Source of the DNA: an uncultured Oscillospiraceae bacterium
GTDB taxonomy: Bacteria; Bacillota; Clostridia; Oscillospirales; Oscillospiraceae
Length of the DNA: 64,000 nt
Assembly (NCBI GenBank): GCA_905234855.1
Contig: CAJOIU010000003.1
Span: 19,078-83,077 of the forward strand
Direction: 5' to 3'
This document shows positions 49,507-58,961 of this stretch, piece after piece. Every line of letters starts with the position of its first letter. The stretch's first letter is position 1. A program made the position numbers and the translations under genes. Under the pieces are notes generated by a model. It did not search any database. It was not told the origin of the DNA and was given only the letters and a program-made list of their open reading frames with translations.

Positions 49507-50946
49507 TCATGCCTCGCGGCGGGCTTTGATCTGCGCGGCGATCTCCTCCACCTTCGCGTCGTTCAGGATATACCGCTTGCGGAACCAGAAGAAAGCGATG
49601 ATAAGTCCTATGATGGGGATGACGGCCATCGTCATGCGCAGGCCGGTCTTGGCGCTCTGCGCCACGCCGATCGACCAGTCCACCAGCTTATCCGCCTCGG
49701 AAACCTCCGTGCCGGACTGGAGATGGTTCACACTCAGGCAGATAGAGGCCACGAGGGCGGCAATACCGGAGGCCAGCTTCACGACAAAGGTCTGCATAGA
49801 GAAGATGACGGACTCGTCGCGGCGGTCGTTTTTGAGCTCGCCGTAATCTACGGTATTGGCAAGGAACACCGTGGTGATGACCGTCAGCATGCCGTTTGCC
49901 GAGAAGATGAAAAACGCCGGGACGAACAGCACGAACACGCTTCCCATAAAGGTGAAGGCAAGGATCAGCAGCACCGCATAGCCCGCTACGGCCATAGCAA
50001 GGCAGATATAGAAGATCTGCAGGCTGGAGAACTTTTTCCGCAGCAGCGGATAGAACAGCATCATCGACAGCACCTGCATCGCGCCGCCGAACATGTTGAA
50101 CAGGACATAGGCGTTGTTCCAGCCCGTGGTGCCGAAGTCATACTTGAAGAAATAGATGACGAGGTTTGAGGTGATATAGATCGAGCAGTTGATGAGGACG
50201 ATGGCGATGGTGACGGTCATGGCCTGATCGTTCTGCACCAGCGCCTTGAACATCTGTCCGACGGAGACGGTCTCCATCTCGGCGGTGGACTTCTCTTTGA
50301 TGTTGACGCAGGTGAGGATGGTGAACAGCACAAACAGCGCCGCCACGATCAGCGAGAAATACTTGAAGCCCACGATCTCGATCATCTTCGCGCCCGCGTC
50401 GGCGCCCGCGAACATGCCGCCGAGGACAGGGACGAGGATCATCGTCACGATGGTGATGATGGCGCTGCCGACGCCCGCGGAGGTACGCGCCAGCGTGGTG
50501 AGGTTCTCACGCTCCTTGCCGCCCTCCGTGAAGGCCGGGATCATCGACCAATAGGGGATGTCCATCATGGTATACGTCACGCCCCAGAGGATATATGTCA
50601 CGGCGGCGTAAGCCGTGAGGCCGGCGGCGTCCATCTTCGGCGGCGCGGCAAACATGAGAAACAGCACCACGGCGTTTGTGAGCGTGCCGATAAGGAGCCA
50701 CGGGCGGAATTTGCCCCAGCGGGTCTTGGTCTTCGCCACGATGATGCCCATGATGGGATCGTTGAAAGCGTCGAATACGCGCGCTGCCAGCAGGATGATG
50801 CCCATGGCGACGGCGCTCACGCCCAGCAGGTCTTGGAAGTAATAGAGGACATAGCTGGCCGAGAGCATATACACCATGTCCTTTCCCACCGCGCCCAGCG
50901 CGTAGGAGAGCTTCGATTTGCCGGATAGCTTCTGTTGTTCGTTCAT
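49507..50946 (-). CDS. GPH-family sugar:cation symporter (MelB-like MFS)
   Basis: 479 aa, 12 predicted helices. LLAARVFDAFNDPIMGIIVAKTKTRWGKFRPW is the glycoside-pentoside-hexuronide signature. It should import a glycoside or uronide for the GH2 enzyme of the same operon. The C-terminal tail is basic and cytoplasmic. ATG is 19 nt after the glycosyltransferase-like gene. Confidence 0.92.
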   Translation of the reverse strand: MNEQQKLSGKSKLSYALGAVGKDMVYMLSASYVLYYFQDLLGVSAVAMGIILLAARVFDAFNDPIMGIIVAKTKTRWGKFRPWLLIGTLTNAVVLFLMFAAPPKMDAAGLTAYAAVTYILWGVTYTMMDIPYWSMIPAFTEGGKERENLTTLARTSAGVGSAIITIVTMILVPVLGGMFAGADAGAKMIEIVGFKYFSLIVAALFVLFTILTCVNIKEKSTAEMETVSVGQMFKALVQNDQAMTVTIAIVLINCSIYITSNLVIYFFKYDFGTTGWNNAYVLFNMFGGAMQVLSMMLFYPLLRKKFSSLQIFYICLAMAVAGYAVLLILAFTFMGSVFVLFVPAFFIFSANGMLTVITTVFLANTVDYGELKNDRRDESVIFSMQTFVVKLASGIAALVASICLSVNHLQSGTEVSEADKLVDWSIGVAQSAKTGLRMTMAVIPIIGLIIAFFWFRKRYILNDAKVEEIAAQIKARREA

Positions 50947-50965
50947 CTTGTTTCCTCTCTTCCTA

Positions 50966-52432
50966 TTATCGTTTTTTCAGTCCCATGGCGATCTGCACGG
51001 CCTTATACGCGCCGTCGTATACGCCGATGGTCTTATTGGACAAAATGCACTCGCACATCTGGGAAAACAGCGCCGTATCGTCAAGGAACATATCGAGCAT
51101 CTGCAGCGTATGGGGGATATCCTCGCATTCGATAGTGCCGTCGCCGATCTCGGCGGAATGGATCGCGCCCCAGCGCTCGTGGCCGCCGATGCGCTTCAAA
51201 AACAGCTTCGGCACTGGGTAGAACGCCAGCTCCGAGGGCTTTGTCACCAGCACATCGCACGAACGCATCAGCAGATTCGTGCAGTACACCGCCTCGAAGA
51301 TGTTCGGATGCCAGAAGGCGTGGACCCCCTCCACAGCGCCGATGAGCGCCTCTTCCGCGAAGGCGTTCGTATCCGCCCAGTTATCGAAATGCTCCTGCGA
51401 AAGCGCGGAAAGCCCCTCGATCTCCCGGCACAGCTCATCCCATACATTGCGGTAATCGCCCACGTTCACATACAGTGCCGCGCGCTTTTCGCGGATCGCG
51501 GGCAGCAGATGCCGGATCACCGCCGCGAACAGCTCCCGCTGCGCCCCTGCGCCGCCAATGGTCAGCAGAAAGCGCATCGGCTCGCCCTTCTCCTTCCGGG
51601 CAAGGCGGGCGGCGCAGTCGGCCTCGATATTCGCGGTAAGCTCATGGTCTATGTAGTGCCCGGTGTAAACGAGGCTGTCCGCCGGCATGGGCTGCAAGAC
51701 CTCCTTGCCGCGCATACCGTTCAGCACCCGATAGCCGATATAGGACTGGTGCGTCTGGATCGTGTGGACGCTGCCCTCCGCAAGATGCAGCGCCATCGGC
51801 CAGTTGTCCGGGATGGCGTTCACAACATATTTCATCCCGGCGTGGAGCGCCGCCTGCGCCGGCCAGACATGGGTGCCGATCACGGGGATGTCCTTCGGGA
51901 CATTTCGAAATACCGGAGCCATGAGCTCGGCGTTTTTCTGGTCGGAGGCGTTATAACTCAGCTTGCGGAAGCCCTCGTAGTTCATCGGCTCCCAAACGAG
52001 CTTGTTGAACAGGCGGCTCTTCTGCGAGATGCGGGAGCCGAGGGAATACAAATCGTTCTGCGCGCCGATGACCTTCGTGCATGTCGTTTCGGGATAGGAA
52101 TTGAGATCCATCCAATAGGGCGTATACCCCAGCGCGTGGGCAGCGGACGCCATAGCGATGGAGATGCGGTAATGCCCGAAGCCCATGCGGATGTTCCCGA
52201 CGATGATCCCTTTTTCAAGATCGAAATCCCGCTCGCCCTCGCCCTCCGCCACGCGGATATCCTCCACGCCCAGCGGCTCATAGAGACATACGTTTTTCAC
52301 AAGCTTCGCCGAATAATCCTCCCCGGCGTCGTCGCCGTATTTCTTGGCGTACTTCGCTTTCGATCGGACGGCCTTTTTATAGTCCCCCGAGGAGATCTCG
52401 TTTCCGAAAATGATTTTTGATCTGTCCTGCAT
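50966..52432 (-). CDS. GT-B-fold glycosyltransferase-like protein
   Basis: 488 aa. GIIVGNIRMGFGHYRISIAMASAAHALG is an N-terminal sugar-acceptor or lipid-binding motif as in MGDG-synthase/MurG-like GT-B enzymes; RFLLTIGGAGAQRELFAAVI and LVTKPSELAFYPVPKLFLKR are the nucleotide-sugar motifs of the C-terminal Rossmann fold. No membrane helices. It could glycosylate a lipid or small molecule, or act on a sugar released by the GH2 enzyme. Starts immediately after the GH2 stop (0 nt), with AAAGGAG in the GH2 end. Confidence 0.7.
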   Translation of the reverse strand: MQDRSKIIFGNEISSGDYKKAVRSKAKYAKKYGDDAGEDYSAKLVKNVCLYEPLGVEDIRVAEGEGERDFDLEKGIIVGNIRMGFGHYRISIAMASAAHALGYTPYWMDLNSYPETTCTKVIGAQNDLYSLGSRISQKSRLFNKLVWEPMNYEGFRKLSYNASDQKNAELMAPVFRNVPKDIPVIGTHVWPAQAALHAGMKYVVNAIPDNWPMALHLAEGSVHTIQTHQSYIGYRVLNGMRGKEVLQPMPADSLVYTGHYIDHELTANIEADCAARLARKEKGEPMRFLLTIGGAGAQRELFAAVIRHLLPAIREKRAALYVNVGDYRNVWDELCREIEGLSALSQEHFDNWADTNAFAEEALIGAVEGVHAFWHPNIFEAVYCTNLLMRSCDVLVTKPSELAFYPVPKLFLKRIGGHERWGAIHSAEIGDGTIECEDIPHTLQMLDMFLDDTALFSQMCECILSNKTIGVYDGAYKAVQIAMGLKKR

Positions 52433-54856
52433 TTATGGTTCTCCTTTGCTGTCGGCTGAAACTTCAAATTCGATCCGAACCGGCGCGCCCTGCGCCGGAC
52501 GCAGCGTCAGCGACGCATGGCCGCTTTCGCCGACGGTTTTCACATACACGCCGCCCATGCCGCCCCGCAGCATCGCCTGCGCCGGGCCGATCACCCGGAT
52601 GGGGCCTTCCGTTTCAAGGGATATGGCGTTGTTGTAAAACGGAAGCGTATTCCCGTTCTGGTCGCACATCCGCAGACGGACAAGCGCAGCATCGTAGGTA
52701 TCCTCTTCCCGCAGGGCAGTATGGTCGACCCGCGCCTCCAGCGCCACCGACGACGCCGGCGTCTTCACAACGCTCGCTGCGACCTTGCCGTCCTTCACAG
52801 CGTCAAAGCGGTAGACGACCGCCGCGCCGCCCCAGTTGCCGATGTATTTGCCATACAGCGCGTAGGCGTCGGCAAAGCTCATGCGCCAGCGCAGCATCAG
52901 CCATCCGGCCTTCAGCAGCAGCTTAGGCGGCATACGGGACGAGCCGAACCGCGCCGAGTGGTTCAGGATCTCCTTCACGAGCCGCGCCTGCGCGGGCGCA
53001 AAGGGCTCGTTTTTCTCTATCTGATCGCCCAAAAAATCGTCGATCTCGATGGGCGGACGGAACAGGCGCTTATACGGCGAGTCCGCATGGGTGTATTCCC
53101 GGATGAATTCATCGTTTTTATACATCCGCACCGAATCCGCGTTCGTGAATATGAAGATGCGTCCCCGGTTGCCCGCCGGATGCTCGCCGATATCCATGGA
53201 GGAGCTGACGGACAGAAACGGCGCCCCCTCCCGCCGGGCGGCATAAACGCCCGCCGCAGGCTTGGGATTGCGGAACATATCCAGCACCCCGTGGTAGCAT
53301 ATGCGGTCGCCGCTTCCGAAATCCTTATGCGTGTTGTAGTCGAACATACACCAGCCGAAGGTGCCGGCGATATCCGCCTCGCCCTCCGCGGCGTCGAGGA
53401 CGTTCGCGTGGCGCAGGGCATGCTCGAGGCGGTGCTCCTCGTCGTCGAAGCTCTTCGTGGGGTACATATGCCCGTCATACTCCGAGATGAGGTATGCCTT
53501 ACTCATGTCCGGCGTGATGTTCTTTTTCGGCTCGCAGCCCGGGGTCTTCCCGTCGTGGGAGAAGTCGTTATAGGTGTATACGTCCTCCAAAAGACTGCTC
53601 TTTTTGAGGTACCGCACGCCGCCGGTGGCGCGGGTGGGATCGAGCCGGTGGGCGGCGGCATTTGTCTCGGAATACAGCGCGTCGTTGTCTACCGACTCGT
53701 TGATGCGCACGCCCCAGAGGATGATGGATGGATGGTTCCGATATTGCAGCACCATATCCTCGGTGTTCTGCAGCGCCTGCCGCTGCCAGCCTTCACCGCC
53801 GATGTGCTGCCAGCCGGGGATCTCCGTGAAAACCAGCAGACCAAGCTCATCGCATCGGTCGATGAAATGCGGCGACTGGGGATAATGGGAGGTGCGCACG
53901 GCATTTAAGCCCAGCTCGTTTTTGAGGATATCCGCGTCGAGCTGCTGCATGGAGCAGGGCATGGCATAACCCACATAGGGATAGCTCTGGTGGCGGTTGA
54001 GGCCGACAAGCTTCACCTTCCGGCCGTTTAAGTAAAAGCCGTCTGCGCTAAACTCCGCCCGGCGGAAGCCGATGCGGGTCTCCACGCGGTCGATGACCGC
54101 GTCACCCGAGACAAGCTCTGAGGTCACAAGATACAGCGCGGGATCGTCTATATCCCACGGCCGCACCTGTCCGCAGTCTGCGGAAAGCTCCGCCGTCGGC
54201 GCCGCAGCCGCCTCGGCACACGCCGTCACGGCCGCTTCTTTCCCCGCGGGACATACCGTCTGCCGCAGCGTATACGAGCCTCCCGCCGGAAGCCCGTCGA
54301 GCGTCACCGCGCTGCGGAGCGTCCCCCGCCGCGTTTCCGGGTCGAAATCCGGCATGGCAAACACGTCGGCGATATGGCACGGCTCGCACACCTCCAGCCA
54401 TACCTCCCGGTACAGCCCGCCATAGGTCATATAATCGATGACATACCCAAAGGGCGGGATGTCCTGCGACTCGCGGCTGTCCACCTTCACGGTGATCAGC
54501 GCCTCCGCCCCGGGGGTGAGCGCCCCCGTCAGCTCCGCGCGGAAGGCGGTATAGCCGCAATGATGCTCCGCAAGCTTTTTGCCGTTTACGAATACCTCCG
54601 CGCTGTGTCCCGCCGCGCCGACGCACAGGAACACCCGCCTGCCCGCCCATGTCGCCGGAACGGTCAGCCGACGCCGGTAGCCGCAGAGCATCTGATACTC
54701 GCTCTCGTCAAAGTAGTTATAAGGCGTCTCGCGGCAGGTATGGGGCAGATCGACGACGGCGATCCCCTCGGCCGCCTCCCCCCGCAGAAATGCTTCGCTG
54801 AAGGCCTCTGTAAACTCCCAGCCCCGATTCAGGGCGATCTTCTCTCGCAAGCGCAT
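52433..54856 (-). CDS. Glycoside hydrolase family 2 enzyme
   Basis: 807 aa. Jelly-roll sugar-binding domain (residues about 10-180), immunoglobulin-like domain, then the TIM barrel with GH2 acid/base Glu in SIILWGVRINESVDN and nucleophile Glu in AYLISEYDGHM. C-terminal beta domains follow. Could be beta-galactosidase, beta-glucuronidase or a related activity; the lack of the glucuronidase NxK motif in my reading leaves this open. No signal peptide, so cytosolic, consistent with the GPH symporter. ATG 54856 has AAAGG close upstream; a TTG at 54874 is in frame. Confidence 0.92.
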   Translation of the reverse strand: MRLREKIALNRGWEFTEAFSEAFLRGEAAEGIAVVDLPHTCRETPYNYFDESEYQMLCGYRRRLTVPATWAGRRVFLCVGAAGHSAEVFVNGKKLAEHHCGYTAFRAELTGALTPGAEALITVKVDSRESQDIPPFGYVIDYMTYGGLYREVWLEVCEPCHIADVFAMPDFDPETRRGTLRSAVTLDGLPAGGSYTLRQTVCPAGKEAAVTACAEAAAAPTAELSADCGQVRPWDIDDPALYLVTSELVSGDAVIDRVETRIGFRRAEFSADGFYLNGRKVKLVGLNRHQSYPYVGYAMPCSMQQLDADILKNELGLNAVRTSHYPQSPHFIDRCDELGLLVFTEIPGWQHIGGEGWQRQALQNTEDMVLQYRNHPSIILWGVRINESVDNDALYSETNAAAHRLDPTRATGGVRYLKKSSLLEDVYTYNDFSHDGKTPGCEPKKNITPDMSKAYLISEYDGHMYPTKSFDDEEHRLEHALRHANVLDAAEGEADIAGTFGWCMFDYNTHKDFGSGDRICYHGVLDMFRNPKPAAGVYAARREGAPFLSVSSSMDIGEHPAGNRGRIFIFTNADSVRMYKNDEFIREYTHADSPYKRLFRPPIEIDDFLGDQIEKNEPFAPAQARLVKEILNHSARFGSSRMPPKLLLKAGWLMLRWRMSFADAYALYGKYIGNWGGAAVVYRFDAVKDGKVAASVVKTPASSVALEARVDHTALREEDTYDAALVRLRMCDQNGNTLPFYNNAISLETEGPIRVIGPAQAMLRGGMGGVYVKTVGESGHASLTLRPAQGAPVRIEFEVSADSKGEP

Positions 54857-54869
54857 CCCACCTTTCCCG

Positions 54870-54888
54870 AACAATACAGTCCATTGTT
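54870..54888. promoter_or_regulatory. Inverted repeat at the start site of the GH2 operon
   Basis: AACAAT (54870-54875) and ATTGTT (54883-54888), 7 nt apart, overlap the predicted +1. Candidate operator. Confidence 0.45.
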
Positions 54889-54889
54889 T

Positions 54890-54918
54890 ATTTTATCGCA
54901 AATTCCAACAAAACGCAA
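54890..54918 (-). promoter_or_regulatory. Promoter of the GH2 operon
   Basis: Minus strand TTGCGT (54918-54913), 17 nt, TAAAAT (54895-54890). Confidence 0.65.
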
Positions 54919-54945
54919 CTATCACGCCGCAAATCCTGTAGCAGT

Positions 54946-54991
54946 TTTCACAAAACAAGGACTTTACAAAACCCTCGATTTGTGAAATAAT
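54946..54991 (+). promoter_or_regulatory. Promoter of adenine deaminase with flanking inverted repeat
   Basis: TTTACA (54963-54968), 17 nt, AATAAT (54986-54991). A 9-bp inverted repeat TTTCACAAA/TTTGTGAAA (54946-54954 and 54979-54987) spans the -35 with a 33-bp arm spacing, three helical turns. Confidence 0.6.
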
Positions 54992-55023
54992 GGTCGGTAA
55001 TATATTATTGGGAGGGCGCGGAC

Positions 55024-56775
55024 ATGACCTACACGGAGCTGCTGACGAAACGCATCCATATCGCGTCCGGCATGGAGCCGGCGGATACCGTTATCAAAAA
55101 CTGCCGGATCGTGAACGTGTTTACCCGGGAGATCATAGAGGGGGATATCGCCCTGAGCGACGGCGTGATCGCCGGGATCGGCCAATATACCGGGCGGGAG
55201 GAGATCGATGCCCACGGCGCCTATGCTCTGCCCGGCCTTATCGACAGCCATATCCACATCGAGTCCTCCCATGTCACCCCGGAGGAGTTTTCCCGCCTGC
55301 TCGTGCCGCACGGTACCACCACGGTCATCGCCGATCCTCATGAGATCGTGAACGTTTGCGGGCTGACCGGCCTCTCCTATATGTTGAATGCTGCGGAAAA
55401 GGCCGCTCTTGATATCAAATTCATGCTCCCCTCCTGCGTTCCCTGCACCGAATGGGAACACGCGGGCGCGGCGGTAACGGCGGCAGATATGGCCGAGCCG
55501 CTGCGGGATGACCGCATCCTCGGTCTGGGGGAGTTCATGAACGCGCCGGGCGTTATCCGCGCCGTGCCCGCCGTGCTGGATAAGCTTGCCGCCGCCAAGG
55601 CCGCCGGCAAGCCCGTGGACGGTCACGCCCCGAGCCTACTGGATCGGAACCTGACCGCCTATGCCAGTACAGGCATCCGCACCGATCATGAGGCCGGAAG
55701 TGTCGAGGAGGTACAACAGCGCCTGCGGCTCGGCCTCTATGTCATGCTGCGCTACGGCTCCGCCTGCACGGAGCTGGAGGAGCTGGCAGCCTGCGTCACC
55801 CCGGAGAACGCCCGCCGCTTCCTGCTCTGCTCAGACGACTGCCACCCGGCCACCATCATGGCCCGGGGCAGCACAGACGCCAGCCTGCGGGTTTGCGTGG
55901 AACGCGGCATCGACCCCATCACCGCCGTGCAAATGGCGACGCTGAACGCCGCCGAATGCTATCATCTCGACGACCGGGGCGCCATCGCCCCCGGACGGCG
56001 GGGTGATATCGTCCTCGTGGACGATTTGCAGGAGTTCCGCGTCCGCAGGGTTTGGATCGGGGGGAAGCCCGTCGCACAGGACGGCGCATATCTGCCCGAA
56101 ACCGCCCGGCATGATATATCCTCCGTTATGAGCAGCGTGCATGTGAAGGACTTCTCCGCCGAGCGTCTGCGCCTGCGCCTCACCTCCGATCACGTCACCG
56201 TCATGGATCTCCATCCGGGTACGGTGCTGTCCCATCGCAGCGACGCTTACATCCGGCGGGCGCCGGACGGCGATTTCCTCTTCGACCCGGCGGCCGATAT
56301 CGTCAAAATGGCCGTCATCGAACGGCATCATGCCACAGGAAACCTTGCCATGGCGCTGGTGCGGGGCTACGGTCTCGACCGGGGCGCCATCGCCCTCACT
56401 GTGGCTCACGACTCCCATAACATCATCGCCGCCGGCGCGAGCAACGACGAGATGGCGTTTGCCGTAGACCGTCTTATCGACATGGGCGGCGGCATCACCG
56501 TCGTGCGGGACGGCGCCGTTTTGGAAGAGCTTCCTCTGCCCGTGGCAGGACTCATGAGCGATCAGCCCGTTGAGTGGGTTCGGGATAGGCTGGACGCCAT
56601 CCATCGCGCCGCCTTCGAGGAGCTGCACGTCAGCCGCGCCGTCGATCCCATCACGACGCTGTGCTTCATGGCGCTTCCCGTCATCCCGGAGCTGAAGCTC
56701 ACGGACATGGGGCTTTTCGATGTGATCCACTCCCGCTTTGTTCCGCTGGAAGCGGAGGAAACCGCCGAAGAATGA
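55024..56775 (+). CDS. ade: Adenine deaminase
   Basis: 583 aa. Converts adenine to hypoxanthine and ammonia. Amidohydrolase metal motif LPGLIDSHIHIESSHVTPEEF, VIADPHEIVNVCG, VDGHAP, and LCSDDCHP of the type II (Fe/Mn) adenine deaminase family; a long C-terminal domain with GTTVV-like strands completes the family length. GGGAGGG precedes the ATG. It lies upstream of truA with a 4-nt overlap. Feeds hypoxanthine into purine salvage together with xpt at 28.1 kb. Confidence 0.96.
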   Translation: MTYTELLTKRIHIASGMEPADTVIKNCRIVNVFTREIIEGDIALSDGVIAGIGQYTGREEIDAHGAYALPGLIDSHIHIESSHVTPEEFSRLLVPHGTTTVIADPHEIVNVCGLTGLSYMLNAAEKAALDIKFMLPSCVPCTEWEHAGAAVTAADMAEPLRDDRILGLGEFMNAPGVIRAVPAVLDKLAAAKAAGKPVDGHAPSLLDRNLTAYASTGIRTDHEAGSVEEVQQRLRLGLYVMLRYGSACTELEELAACVTPENARRFLLCSDDCHPATIMARGSTDASLRVCVERGIDPITAVQMATLNAAECYHLDDRGAIAPGRRGDIVLVDDLQEFRVRRVWIGGKPVAQDGAYLPETARHDISSVMSSVHVKDFSAERLRLRLTSDHVTVMDLHPGTVLSHRSDAYIRRAPDGDFLFDPAADIVKMAVIERHHATGNLAMALVRGYGLDRGAIALTVAHDSHNIIAAGASNDEMAFAVDRLIDMGGGITVVRDGAVLEELPLPVAGLMSDQPVEWVRDRLDAIHRAAFEELHVSRAVDPITTLCFMALPVIPELKLTDMGLFDVIHSRFVPLEAEETAEE

Positions 56776-57518
56776 AAAACTATAAGCTCATCGTCGCCTA
56801 CGACGGCACCCGCTACCTCGGCTGGCAGAAGCTGGGCGAGCGCGGCTCGGCACAGTACGCCCGCACGATCCAAGGGAAGCTGGAGGGCATCCTCTCCCGC
56901 ATGACCGGCGAGGCCATCGAGATCCACGGCTCCGGCCGCACGGACGCGGGCGTCCACGCCCTCGGCCAGATCGCCAGCTTCAAGACCGGGTTTGAAACCA
57001 CCCCTGCGGAGATCACGGCCTATCTGAACCGTTATTTGCCGGAGGATATCGCCGTCACAGCGGCGGAGGAAGCGTCGGAGCGTTTTCACGCCCGCCTGAA
57101 TGCCAAGGAGAAAACCTATCGCTATAGCATCAACACCTCCGCCGTGCCGGACGTGTTCCGTCACCGCTATGAATACCAGCTCGAAGCCGCCCTCGATATC
57201 GAAAAAATGCGCGCCGCCGCGGCGCTGCTTGTAGGAACCCACGATTTCCGTCCCTTTTGCAGCAGCAAGCGCACCAAGAAATCCACCGTCCGCACGGTCT
57301 ATGCCGTTGAAATCACGCCGGAGGACAAAAAAATCGCCGTCACCTTCCGTGGCAGCGGCTTTCTGTATAATATGGTCCGCATCCTCGTCGGCACGCTGAT
57401 CGAGATCGGCCGCGGCGACCGCCCGCCGGAGGATATCCCCGCCATCTTCGAGGGTCGGCTTCCCGCGGGCTATACCGCCCCCGCCAAGGGTCTGACGCTC
57501 TTGGAGGTAGTCTATTAA
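56772..57518 (+). CDS. truA: tRNA pseudouridine synthase A
   Basis: 248 aa. Makes pseudouridine at tRNA positions 38-40. Catalytic Asp in EIHGSGRTDAGVHALGQ, N-terminal KLIVAYDGTRYLGWQ, and C-terminal GSGFLYNMVRILVGTLIEIG. ATG overlaps the ade stop (ATGA), with GGAGGAAA upstream. A strong terminator follows. Confidence 0.97.
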   Translation: MKNYKLIVAYDGTRYLGWQKLGERGSAQYARTIQGKLEGILSRMTGEAIEIHGSGRTDAGVHALGQIASFKTGFETTPAEITAYLNRYLPEDIAVTAAEEASERFHARLNAKEKTYRYSINTSAVPDVFRHRYEYQLEAALDIEKMRAAAALLVGTHDFRPFCSSKRTKKSTVRTVYAVEITPEDKKIAVTFRGSGFLYNMVRILVGTLIEIGRGDRPPEDIPAIFEGRLPAGYTAPAKGLTLLEVVY

Positions 57519-57524
57519 AATGAC

Positions 57525-57562
57525 AGCGCCCGTTCACGAATCCGCGAACGGGCGCTCGTTTT
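57525..57562. terminator. Bidirectional terminator (truA / C39 peptidase)
   Basis: 11-bp stem AGCGCCCGTTC/GAACGGGCGCT (57525-57535 and 57546-57556) with CGTTTTATTA to the right and an A-rich left flank. Confidence 0.88.
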
Positions 57563-57563
57563 A

Positions 57564-58178
57564 TTATGCTTGCGGGATCAGTACCACCGCACGGCTGCCG
57601 AGCTGGCGGTAGATCTTCATGAATGTCTCCCGCGGCACGCGCCGGTTGAAATCCAGCGGGTCGGCGATGGTGAAGCATTCGTCATCCACGCCGCAGCATA
57701 CCATGCAATGCAGCCCCTTGAACACGCGATGCTCCCCGCCGCCGGGCAGCGGAAAGCTGCCGCAGGGATCATAGCCGATATCTTCAAAATGCAGCGATGC
57801 CCAGAAAATGAACGGCTGCCCCGCCGCAAGCCGGGCGATCAGCTCCGCCTCCTCCGCGCCGGTGATATCCGTCGGCGTATACGCACCCGACGCGCCATGC
57901 GCAGCGAGCCATCGCTCCGCCGCCTCCACGATGGGCCCGGCAAAGCAATAGTATCCCTCCTGCGGGCTTCCGTCGTTCCGATGGGGATCGCCCATATACA
58001 CCCAATCCGGGTCGGCGCCCCACCACGTCTCGCTGCGCGGCAGATAATGATCCGCCAGATCGCACTTTTCGGCGTGGTAGCCCAGATAATTCAGCACCTC
58101 GCACAGGCTCGTGATCTCGCAGCCGTTCGGCAGCTCCGGGTTCTGCAGGATCTGCGGAACATTCATTTGAATTTGCAT
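57564..58178 (-). CDS. C39-like cysteine peptidase family protein
   Basis: 204 aa. NPELPNGCEITSLCEVLNYLGY carries the catalytic Gln/Cys region (here NGC) of the C39_2 group, and GLHCMVCCGVDDECFTIADPLD supplies His and Asp. No signal peptide is visible, so cytosolic or released by another route. Its role could be processing a leaderless peptide or acting on small peptides. GGAGG is 8 nt before ATG 58178; the SD-ATG region also contains a XerD-arm-like motif. It lies 14 nt after the thioesterase gene. Confidence 0.8.
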   Translation of the reverse strand: MQIQMNVPQILQNPELPNGCEITSLCEVLNYLGYHAEKCDLADHYLPRSETWWGADPDWVYMGDPHRNDGSPQEGYYCFAGPIVEAAERWLAAHGASGAYTPTDITGAEEAELIARLAAGQPFIFWASLHFEDIGYDPCGSFPLPGGGEHRVFKGLHCMVCCGVDDECFTIADPLDFNRRVPRETFMKIYRQLGSRAVVLIPQA

Positions 58179-58188
58179 TATGTAAACC
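58178..58188 (+). other. XerD-arm motif TTATGTAAACC
   Basis: 10 of 11 match on the plus strand, overlapping the RBS and start codon of the C39-like gene on the minus strand. Confidence 0.4.
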
Positions 58189-58192
58189 TCCG

Positions 58193-58900
58193 TCAAAACA
58201 GGATCGCCGCGTCGAACCGGCCCTTACTCGCGCACCACAGGCGCTCCTCCGTCAGCTCCCATTGCAGCTCGATCTCCTCATCCGGGAAGGTCTCGGCGCG
58301 GTAGTTGATGCGAAGCCCCGTCATGGGATGCGTTTCATGGAAGGCCGCGGGGATGAGGTCGGTCATCCAGTCCACATAACGGGTATTCGTGAGATGGCCG
58401 TTTATATCCGTTTCGGAAAACTGCACGCGGCGGCGCGTGATGTCCGGCTCCGACGCGGGCTTGATGGGCTTCATGCGCGGCAGAGGCGTTCCTTCCGGCT
58501 CCGGCGTAGGCAGGCTGATGCGGGGAATATTCGGGCTCATCATGGAGTGCGTTTTGAGATCGGACAGCACCCACATGGAACAGCCGGTGACGCACTCGAG
58601 CCCCGCCGCGTCCTCGATGACATAGCGAAACGGACAGATGCCCGACCGGCTGCGTCCCGCCCAGCCCCGGATCAGGATGCTCTCCCCATGCTCCGGCAGA
58701 CGCGACACCTCGCATTCCACCTTTGCCGAGACCCAAATGATATCCTTTTGCAGCATGGCCTCCAGCCCGACGCCCCAGCCCTCCGTGAGCGCCTCGGAGC
58801 AGTCCTGAAACATGGCGAGCAGCGCCGAGGGCTTCAGGCGGCGGTAACGGTCGCAGTCCCGCAGCAGCACCTCGCATTTTTTCTCATAGATCATTTCCAT
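58193..58900 (-). CDS. Acyl-ACP thioesterase (FatA/FatB-like)
   Basis: 235 aa, two tandem hot-dog domains. Residues 1-130: RDCDRYRRLKPSALLAMFQDCSEAL and IWVSAKVECEVSRLPEHGESILIRGWA. Residues about 135-235: RVQFSETDINGHLTNTRYVDW, with Asn-His typical of FatA catalytic residues. It hydrolyses acyl-ACP to free fatty acid; DegV/FakB at 9.8 kb could link to fatty-acid recycling. ATG 58900 is preferred (58909 and 58894 also in frame). Confidence 0.92.
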   Translation of the reverse strand: MEMIYEKKCEVLLRDCDRYRRLKPSALLAMFQDCSEALTEGWGVGLEAMLQKDIIWVSAKVECEVSRLPEHGESILIRGWAGRSRSGICPFRYVIEDAAGLECVTGCSMWVLSDLKTHSMMSPNIPRISLPTPEPEGTPLPRMKPIKPASEPDITRRRVQFSETDINGHLTNTRYVDWMTDLIPAAFHETHPMTGLRINYRAETFPDEEIELQWELTEERLWCASKGRFDAAILF

Positions 58901-58911
58901 CCTGCACACCT

Positions 58912-58947
58912 TGCAAAAACGGCAGAAGCGATCCGCTTCTGCCGTTT
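58912..58947 (-). terminator. Terminator of the rpsB-tsf operon
   Basis: 14-bp perfect stem AAACGGCAGAAGCG/CGCTTCTGCCGTTT (58917-58930 and 58934-58947) with a minus-strand T-run. Confidence 0.92.
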
Positions 58948-58961
58948 GGATTGTTCGTGGA

